DNA from: Ambrosia x helenae
Taxonomy: Eukaryota; Streptophyta; Magnoliopsida; Asterales; Asteraceae
Direction: 5' to 3'
Assembly (NCBI GenBank): GCA_030844895.1
Contig: CM061223.1
Span: 32,168,561 to 32,232,560, forward strand
DNA: 64,000 nucleotides
Position 1 is the stretch's first letter. Each line of letters opens with the position of its first letter. Shown here piece by piece: positions 55,965 through 64,000 of this stretch. The position numbers were made by a program, and so were the translations under genes. The notes under the pieces were generated by a model, which was not told the origin of the DNA, searched no databases, and worked only from the letters and a program-made list of their open reading frames with translations.

Positions 55965-57532
55965 TGTGACATCCGTCACCTTCACTTTTCATTTATACAC
56001 ATTTTTAGTCCGTCGCTTATTTTAAAAATTTCACTTTCAACCCTTGTACTTTAAAAGATTAGAAAATCACACGATTTAATTAAATTTATAATCTTACAGT
56101 TGGTCATTTTTACGTCTTATACTCATGCATACAACCGAGCAATTGTCGAATTAATATTATTATGTAGTAGTAATTATTATATAACACTTTAAAAAAAATC
56201 AATATGACTTTAAGAAAATATAAATTAAAGAGATTAAATGAAATGGAATCATTGATTTTCAATGATCATTCCATAAATATTTTCTCAATATTGATATCAA
56301 TCAAAACACTAGGTTTGAATCTTAAAAATTGTCATATAAATTAAAAGCATTTATTCGATTTCTTTATTTTTGATTGAATTGAAATACATGTTTTAACTTT
56401 GACTTCTCAAAACCCTTTTGTAATCATCATCCTTGTCATTTTTGTTAAACTCCTAAATGGAGCCGAGATTGTCGACGTAACTGACAATTATGATGATTTT
56501 TAAACACACGGAGTAAAGGCCTTGACCAAACCGACAAAGTGTTAATCCAAATCACAACTTGAAACCGTTTATTAAAAGAGTCGTCATGAAACCTATAACC
56601 GGACAAGATAGACTCCACATTTTGAACCAATAAAAATATCGATGTTCTGTTGACCTCGAACAACCGCACCTCTCCTATGACACTCGCCAAATCCACTAGT
56701 CGAGTCTGTACATTTAACTGGTTTGCCTCGCTATGTGCTTAGGATAAGTATGTCGGTGTGCATCATTGTTTGAATAACCATGTGGAAATAAACTCTACCC
56801 AAAGTCCAAACACCATGACCAACATACAGATCAACAAAAGCGTATGAATTTTCATATAATATTTTATGAGAGTAAAACTATATTATTTTTTTATACAAAT
56901 ACATGTGTACATATACATGTATATTTTAGATAAGACAAAACTAGGTACACACACGAATGCACACAAGCAAACATTAAACATTTGCACAATTCTTGTCCAT
57001 GACATGTCCTTTTCCATAACAACTAATACCTTCTAGATGAAAAACACTTAGCATAGACAACTAGGTGACAACCATGCATACAACTCACACACAACTAAAG
57101 GTTTTATCATGCATAAGTCCTTTTCAAGACAACGTGCAACACATGCTCATGATAATGATCATCTAGTGAGGTCACAATGCCAACACATTTGATAGGGACA
57201 ACACAATATATGCACACATACACTTGACAAGTCCCTTTCCTATAACTCATAACCTTTCCCTTTTTGTTTGTAATCGGCCGAAAGCACCCAACCAAACCTA
57301 TGTGTTGTCACCGTCAAAGAATGTCCAATACTTGCATGGAATTAGTATAATGACATCATCAACATACACCCCTTTGCCACATGATCGCTACCCCAAGATG
57401 TTATATCCTCTTTTTGTCTCTACTTCGGCCGCAATCCACTTCCCAACCCTCTATTGTCACTTTCACACAAAGACTACAAGTACATACCTTGGGAATGAGT
57501 CACCCATCATTGAAAGAGCAAGAGTAAATTAT
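55965..57532. repeat. LTR-like sequence, left part (interrupted by solo LTR)
   Basis: It begins TGTGACATCCGTCACC, similar to 17770. It is AT-rich to about 56440, then non-coding DNA that continues, after the solo LTR, at 60504-61064. A CTCGGCCGAAC word near 60875 and the lack of ORFs fit an LTR. The far end was not found. Confidence 0.4.
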
Positions 57533-60503
57533 TGTAAGACCCTAACCCGTAATCACGCGATCAACGCCCAAATCATACGGGTTTGGACCTTACTTAAACC
57601 ACTCCCGATTAAAACTTTGAAATTTATAATAAGTCAACCCATTAAGATCAAATACATGTTTGATTCACACAAATTTTTTTTTACATTTTAATAGTTAAAA
57701 AATACTCTAAGATGTTGCGTTTTAACGGGAGTTCCCTAGATTCTAATGCGGAAGCTTGATGAGTGATCGGGTGTGTTCGGCTCTTATCGCGACTTGATCC
57801 TTGCTCCGGGACTTCCTTCACTTGTTTACCAAGCACCATTACACAAAGAATGGTTAGTGTGTTGTCAATGATACATTTAATCTAGTAGGGTAGTCGTTAC
57901 ACGTTAAAACGGAACGAACCAGGCCAAACGACCCTTTATCAGGAGAACAAACTGCTGCAACTTTTGCGCAGCAGCTATTCGGATCGCTTTTACCCCTTCT
58001 AAAACCCAAAATCCGGCTTCGACTTTCAAATAAGAATTGTTCTACGCTCCGAGAGCTTTCCAGGAATATAAAGAACACCTCCTAACGATTTTTCTACAAT
58101 TTTATATGCAATTTTAAAGATCGTGTCGTCATGCTGTTCTCTGTGAGCGGCTGCTCACCGGTTCTGATGTAAATTTGGTGATTTTTAAGCATGGGAATCA
58201 TGTCGCAACCGCATTTGATGATTCCCGAAGCCTAAGTATTGACTTGCCGACTAAATAAACCTTTGTTTGACTGAAATTATAGTCCGGTTCATGATGCTAT
58301 GACCCGGTTTAAAGTTTTAAGTGTTTATGTTGATTTTTACCCATATCGACCCGTTAAGGCCTTGAATCAAACAAGGCACTTTTTGACCACTTAAATTGCA
58401 TACCGTTTTAGTTGTCAAGTCATTAGACACTTGATCAACACAAGCATTTGTCCGATTTGTTTCATTATGACTTAGATTCTTAAAGTCAACCTTTATTAAT
58501 CCTTTAAATCCCCAAAATGCCCCTCATGATCAAATCTTTCAATTTAGCCATTCGTGGCGAAACTTCTTGTTTCAAATCCAATGTTTTTGACTCAATGACT
58601 TGTTTAAAAACCTCTAAGTCCTTCCGGACTTAGAGTTTCATCCTTTCTCAAGTTTTCACTTGTTTAGTCGATTCTAAGCACATTAGCGCGCATTTGACAC
58701 AGTTATGAAAATAACTTACTTGATTGGCACCCACACTTCATGTGAGTACTTGTATCACCTATGTTGCTTCGCCCAAAGGCGTTTATTTGACTACGGGCTT
58801 ACCAGGTGGCCTTGACCCATATTCATATCTTTTGTTTATCCTTCATGATTCTTAACATCGAGCATGCACGCGCAAATGCATTCATCTGTATGCTTTCTAA
58901 ATAGAAAACATTAATTTCTCGGAACTCAAATGACAATAACTTGCCATTTGACCCGTTTAACTTTATGAATCTTAATGATTGGAATACAAGCATCAAGTGT
59001 TGGACTCACATGGTGAGGACATCACCATTTGACCCGTTTAGACTCATAGTTCATAATACTATGTTACCCAAGTTTTTATCTATGGTTCAAGTGACACAAA
59101 CTTGACCCATTTAACATCATGCTTAACGAATCCATTCAATTGATTTAATTTGGATTAAAACATCATTTCTCACATATGTTTATTAGTTGACCCGTTTGAT
59201 GGATTTCTCCATTTGGTCATAACTCATTATCTCAATTAAGGTCATAAACCACATTTTGTATTGAGTGCACATAAGGCGACCCACTTAATAGATTCTACCC
59301 CTTGGAGTTTATCTTTATCTAACACTCAAGATTTAAAACTAATGTTTATAACAAATAAGCTATGTTATAGTACATTGGTGTAAGTAAAACTTACCTTTCA
59401 TCCATTCATGTTTCCATAGCATCCGCCTTGCATCCGTTTGACCCGTTTGCTCTCTCTTTGTTGTACGTAACTTGAGGATGAGTCAAACTCGTTTATTAGA
59501 ATACACAATATGGAATTATCCCAATATCCAAAGCATCATGTATTCACTTACACACCTAGCTCACCATGAGCTATTTCTTACATAGAGCATGCACATGACT
59601 TAATTCTAATTCGCTAACATCACATATAATTGTTAACTTTCACATGCTCCTTATTCTCTTAATTCACTAGTCTTCATATGCTAGACGTTTCATCGAGCAC
59701 TTGGTGTGCATCCACCCAAACTACTTGATTTTCAAGAAACTAAGTTTAACCAAAATATAGCCATGTATCTAATTATTATCATAACAAGATATTTAGGCAT
59801 TTCAACTAAATTTGATCATTATAACAACTCCTAAGAGTCACCAAAACTACTAACCATGTGTGGTTTCAACCTAGAGGTTAAAACCCCAATTTCATAAGTT
59901 AACATATTCATATGAACATAATCAAACACACATATTAAATGTGATTTGTAACCAAATTATACATGTTTAAGGCTCTCCAAGGCTAGGGAAACCTATATTA
60001 ACCATCAATTCCACATTTTTATAAAACCCTAGAACCGTCATCTTCAATATACCATGGATTTGGATGATTTAAAAAGGATCTAGAGTTACCTTATGATGTT
60101 TAGAACACTAGATGATCATGAATTCCATCATGCATTTAGAAAAGCCATCAATTTTGGCATGATTTGGGGCTGAATTGGTGGAGGTTCTTGTGTATATATT
60201 TTTGGTGGTGTGAAGAACGATTTTGAGTGTGTGTTATCACACATTTTCACTCTTAACCCCCATTTTATTCCAACTTTGCCTAGTTGTCAAGTTCAGCCCC
60301 TCCGGTTTAGTACAAGTATGTAATCTTTACTAATTAAGTTAGTTCTCACAATATTCCCACGTGTGTTTGCAATTTACGGGACTTGTCAATGTCTCGTTTT
60401 ATTATCCGCAAAATATTCCTTTTTGATAATGGGCTCAATATTGTATATATATTGATCCCACCTATTAGCGTAATTAAACGAAACGGGTTTTCGGGGTGTT
60501 ACA
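57533..60503. mobile_element. Solo LTR of a Gypsy-type element, 2971 bp
   Basis: It starts TGTAAGACCC, ends CGGGGTGTTACA, and is flanked by a perfect 5-bp duplication ATTAT (57528-57532 and 60504-60508). There is no coding sequence, primer site or second LTR. The reverse complement starts TGTAACACCCCG, typical of Tekay-type LTRs, so the minus orientation is likelier. It contains a repeated TTGACCCGTTT word between 58948 and 59448. Confidence 0.9.
58948..59448. repeat. Periodic TTGACCCGTTT words in the solo LTR
   Basis: Copies at 58948, 59029, 59102 (CCCATTT), 59187, about 59277 (degenerate) and 59438, spaced mostly 73-90 bases. Degenerate relatives occur near 58308 and 58347. It looks like a diverged tandem repeat of about 80 bp. 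Confidence 0.7.
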
Positions 60504-60508
60504 ATTAT

Positions 60509-61064
60509 CATTGTCACAAGTATCATGTCTTATCCCCCTTGTCTTGTAGTTGGCCACAAGTTGTTTAGGCAAGCAAGGTTGTGATTAGTTGTTAGTCTAC
60601 ACCAAGAATGGCACCAAGACAAACTATGACAATCTACAAAGCTAAGTCAACCTTCCTAACTAGAACACCATGTGCACAAATCGGCCCACATTAAGGGAAT
60701 GCATACCCTCTTAGTTTGCACAAAATGATGATTAAAAACATGGATCGCCACACTCCCAAAGATGACGAACTTTACTTCTTATTGTTTTGTCCTCACTACC
60801 ATCAATCCACTATTAATAGGCTTGAGGATTCACCACCATTGCCGCACACAAACAACCCTTTCTTTCTTGCTCTCGGCCGAACACTCACACTCCAATATCC
60901 AACCCATTTTCCTTTCAAGAGACAAGATACATGCTTAGGAGTTGCTTAGAGATCCGAAGGTTCCTCCACATCTTTGTAATCCATAAGGTACTTGTTATCA
61001 ACTAACTCTCACATTGCTTCTAATTCATCTTTAAACCTTGGGCTATCATGTAAACCCGACTATC
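60509..61064. repeat. LTR-like sequence, right part
   Basis: Continuation of 55965-57532. No supported gene; the open frame at 60716-60949 has no recognisable domain. Confidence 0.4.
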
Positions 61065-61754
61065 TATTGGATCAGTAGCTCAACTTTAAGCAGTTCTTGC
61101 TTGTGAACACTTGTGTGTTTATAAATATATCAAAGTAAATTATACAGCGGAATATTAAAGGGTTCAAGTTAAAGCATCACTTTATAACAGGAGTTATGAC
61201 TCCCCCTCAATCAATGAACTAGGAAGCTTAAAGATTAGAATCAACTAGTAGATGAATATAATAGTAAATGCAGAATGATTCTCAACTATATATGAAATGG
61301 TTAACAATAAAGTAATATGAAGGAAAATGTTCAAGTCTATTAGATTTAAGAGTGATTGAACTACATACATAAATAGGAGAATTAATCCCTCTATTTATAG
61401 ACGAGATAACCTACAGACTAAGTAAATCAAAAGCTTAAAGTAATCAAAAGATATTTCTACAACAGGCTGTAGTTTATCGAAACTTGAACAACGACTTTAA
61501 CAAAACTAATATAATACTAAACTGCTGAGATTAAGGTCAGTTTAATACAAGTGCTGATGCAATAAAAGATCTTCAGACGTTTGCCTTTAGTGGTTTTGTT
61601 CTTCAGATATTTGTCTGGTTTATCTTCAGAACATCTAATGCTTTTACTTCTTCAGAACTTTTGCATATCTGTTACTTCAACAGTTTATCAAAATGTTGAA
61701 GAGGATATAAGACTAAGGTTTATGACTGGCTTGTCAATCCTCTTTGACCCTACA
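61065..61754 (-). repeat. Sirevirus-type Copia LTR D (3' LTR), 690 bp
   Basis: It starts TATTGGATCAG (first dinucleotide decayed from TG) and ends TTTGACCCTACA, followed by ATCTCCCCTTGG as the polypurine tract. TATA box CTATAAATAG (minus strand) at 61391-61400. Beyond it about 240 bases of 3' untranslated sequence (to about 61995) resemble 55271-55440 (QDLMTIQ against EDLLTVQ in the same frame). Confidence 0.85.
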
Positions 61755-61995
61755 ATCTCCCCTTGGATTGATGAAGCCAAAACCTTTGTCTATCTTTATT
61801 TATACGATCCTCTCTTCCTTAAGTCAAGAACTCTCCAGATTTCTTTGACCGTTTGATGTTTGAGTTCTCTGATCTCTGATTCTAAAAGCAGTCCTTGTTC
61901 TGGTATCATATCCTGAATGGTCATCAGATCTTGAGTAGATAATTTTTCCAATTCAGTCAAGTCATGAAGGACTTTTGTTAAGAAGTCTTGTCTTA

Positions 61996-63574
61996 TTAGA
62001 ATCACGGAAGGTTTTGACATAGGTATAAAAATTCATAAATTTAGTGATAGCTTCGGATTTATACCGTAAGGGAAAAACCCATGTGTAGTTGGTGAAATCA
62101 TCAATTAAAAGCATGTAGTATTTGTAACCTGTGTTTGACACGACTGGGGAGGTCCACAAGTCACAATGCACAATATCAAAGGGTAAAACAGTAACAGAAG
62201 TAGAACAAGTAAAAGGTAACCGCTTATGTTTTGCAAGTTGACAAGACTTACAGAATAAACGACTTGTCTTATTACATGAAATAAATTTATTAGACGATAA
62301 AAATCAATAACGGAAACTCCCGGGTGTCCCAGTCGGTCATGCCATGATTCGGGAGCAAAAGCAACAAAAACAGTAGGTGTTATTTTAGCAGGTGCGGTTA
62401 CGGGGTAAAGGTGACTGTCACTGTTGTGACGGCTCAGGAGCTTCCCAGTCTTGAGGTCCTTCATAGAGAAAACAAGAGGATCAAATTCCACAGATAAAGA
62501 ATTATCAGTGGTAAATTTTCTCACGGAAATCAGGTTTTTAATGACACGAGAGGCATAAAGGACATTGTTTAAGTGTAGGTTATTTTGGTTATTAGGGAAA
62601 TAGGCGTGTCCTGATCCAAGAATTGGCATTTTTTGGACATTACCAACTAAGATAGACTTAATGGAATTAAAAGATGGTGAGTTAGAACATATACCATCGT
62701 CGTCCGTTAAGTGATCAGACTCTCCTGTATCCATGTTCCAATCCGGGTCTCCCGAGTCAACCGCAAGAGCTTGAAATGCCTGTCCAATATATGTGGGCTC
62801 AAGAGGATCAAAATCAGTTATATGGGCCTGATGACTAGAGCGATTTGAGCTACCTTCCTGTTGTTTATTTTTGCCTTGCCGATAATTACCCGAACCCGAT
62901 TGTTTCCACGACCCGGCCTGCTGCCATGGAGCTGCCCACCCGGGCTGAGTAGGATAGGGACAGGGGCGGAGCCCAGCCATAAGAAGGCCCATATGGGCCG
63001 GCCCACCAAGGGGGAGAAGCCCACATAGCAAGATTCCAAGATCGGCCCATATTATAATTGTTATTGTTGTTTTGTGGTCTTTGGCCACTGTTGTTCACAT
63101 GTGTGTTCCAGTTTGAATTACGAGTTGGGTTTTAGCGATTGGCAGAGTCTCGTGACCAGGAACCCGGACCGGGACGGCGATGGGTGTTTCGGCTAGCGCC
63201 CCTCGAGTCATTTTCACGACGAGGAACCGGAGGTTCAGTAGATTCCGCCGGAGGTTTGGAAGAGTCCGGGATGACAACAACAGCAGTAGGTTCTTGACGG
63301 GCTCGTTGACGGCGTTCCTCAGCATCAAGTAGATCGACCGCATCTTCCCAATGTGGAAGATCTTTGTGTAATTGTGCATCAACGACATCGAATTCGGGAG
63401 AGAGACCACTAACAAGCTGAATAATGAGGCGGCTTTCGAACACAGGTTGGCCTACATCTTCAAGTTGCGACGCAATCTCATGAAGTTTTTTGGCAGTAAT
63501 CATGGAGTGACGGCATCGATTTCAAGGTCAGATTTGTGAAGGCTCTTTCCAAGGCGGCGGCTCGCGGACCTTTG
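61996..63574 (-). pseudogene. RE1-like Copia gag/protease/integrase fragment
   Basis: Pieces on the minus strand: gag from 63574 (ALERAFTNLTLKS, then a 1-nt insertion in an A-run near 63492) to 63132 (ESRLIIQLVSGLSPEFD); a linker rich in Gly, Pro and Trp; the protease active site WNMDTGESDHL; the GAG-pre-integrase segment KDLKTGKLLSR...WHDRLGHPG; then a frameshift to the integrase core (CDLWTSPV, LIDDFTNYTWVFPL) ending at about 61996 where LTR D sequence begins. RT is absent. It is a different Copia lineage from the Sirevirus-type elements here, joined to the LTR D element by rearrangement. Confidence 0.85.
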
Positions 63575-63618
63575 TGTAAGTCCCAAATACTAGATCTTGT
63601 TAAGTGCAAGAGATTGTT

Positions 63619-63658
63619 ATCACTTAGAAACACCTATTTGTTAGGTGTTTTAAGTGAT
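63619..63658. other. Long hairpin in the terminal LTR
   Basis: ATCACTTAGAAACACCTA and TAGGTGTTTTAAGTGAT pair almost completely (one extra base or mismatch) around a TTTGT loop. Confidence 0.75.
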
Positions 63659-63843
63659 TAATCTTGAAAAACAATGATACAAGATAATACTATCAAAACC
63701 GACACACAAGATAAAGAGATTCAAGCTTTCCATTACTGATTAACATCAAAGAACCATGGATTACACAGAATAAGTACGCACCCTTTAACTTGTGCTACCA
63801 AGATAATATCCAAAACCCTAACCCTAGAGCTGCACAAAAGCAT

Positions 63844-63853
63844 CCTTTATATA
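63844..63853 (-). promoter_or_regulatory. TATA box of the terminal LTR
   Basis: The minus strand reads GCTATATAAAGGATG, a strong plant TATA context. Confidence 0.55.
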
Positions 63854-64000
63854 GCAGGTCAGATGGGCCTGTGCACTTAAGCTAAGTGCGCAGGGCCGTC
63901 CATTAAGTGCGCAGCCTAGGGTTTCATACAGAAACTATGTCATAATTACATAAACAGCCCTTCTACTTACAAACTACTCAACAAGCTATCAAAAGTCTAT

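Larger units (their letters stand above)
63575..64000 (-). repeat. Start of another LTR inserted in the RE1-like gag, cut by window end
   Basis: At 63575 the gag codons give way to TGTAAGTCCC. The preceding CTTTG (63570-63574) is a candidate target duplication whose partner would lie right of the window. A TATA box on the minus strand (TATATAAAGG, 63844-63853) and the absence of ORFs fit an LTR in minus orientation. Confidence 0.6.

Noticed and set aside
57224..57691. 155-codon plus-strand open frame crossing the left boundary of the solo LTR
   Set aside because: It spans a transposon insertion junction and has no recognisable domain.

Overview
This is a stretch of a large, repeat-rich plant nuclear genome. 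The evidence is spliceosomal introns, a plant-type MATE transporter gene, chromoviral Ty3/Gypsy elements, Sirevirus-type Ty1/Copia elements, hAT elements and a tRNA-like SINE. The style of the elements (a Tekay-type chromovirus with multi-kilobase LTRs, a Sirevirus-like Copia with a long charged extra ORF after pol) reminds me of Asteraceae, but that is an impression and not a proof. No rRNA, functional tRNA, CRISPR or bacterial-type operon was seen.

Layout. (1) 1-12373: a very young Tekay-type Ty3/Gypsy element on the minus strand (here G1). Its 3' LTR is cut by the window start. It carries a chromodomain pol, a gag interrupted by a canonical 79-nt intron, a separate acidic and proline-rich ORF upstream of gag, and a 3722-bp 5' LTR whose transcribed part holds an array of perfect hairpins with covarying stems. 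G1 sits inside (2) a dead Tat-like gag and its LTR (12374-about 14200). Next come (3) a plus-strand Gypsy remnant (14202-about 17770) and more LTR-like DNA with a SINE. (4) 19918-20205: a small hAT-type MITE. (5) 20414-25707: the only host gene recognised, a six-exon MATE/DETOXIFICATION transporter on the minus strand. It has a stop at codon 4 and a 1-nt deletion in exon 2, so it is probably a pseudogene. (6) 26370-37793: an older Tekay-type Gypsy element (G2) with TSD GGGGT, whose 5' LTR contains (7) a Sirevirus-type Copia LTR (35768-36465, TSD GTGAT). (8) 36466-40522 and 50773-54119 are two copies of the same flank (end of the G2 LTR, host DNA, a 742-bp hAT element). Between them lies the body of the Copia element (40516-50772, minus strand), which has a 5' LTR but no adjacent 3' LTR. 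I read this as an unequal exchange between a solo-LTR allele and a full-length allele. (9) 54326-61064: a LINE fragment, a second Sirevirus-type LTR with an env-like tail, LTR-like DNA, and a 2971-bp solo LTR with TSD ATTAT. (10) 61065-64000: a third Sirevirus-type LTR fused to a decayed RE1-like Copia gag/pol fragment, itself interrupted by the start of another LTR.

How it fits together. The window is a nest of at least eight retrotransposon insertions around one transporter gene. Almost every coding element, and the host gene, reads on the minus strand. Nesting gives relative ages: Tat-like remnant before G1; G2 before the Copia insertion; Copia insertion before the duplication; the LTR-like DNA around 57 kb before the solo LTR. 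I counted one mismatch between the two G1 LTRs over 1887 aligned bases, about ten between the two 698-bp Copia LTRs, and clearly more (with indels) between the G2 LTRs.
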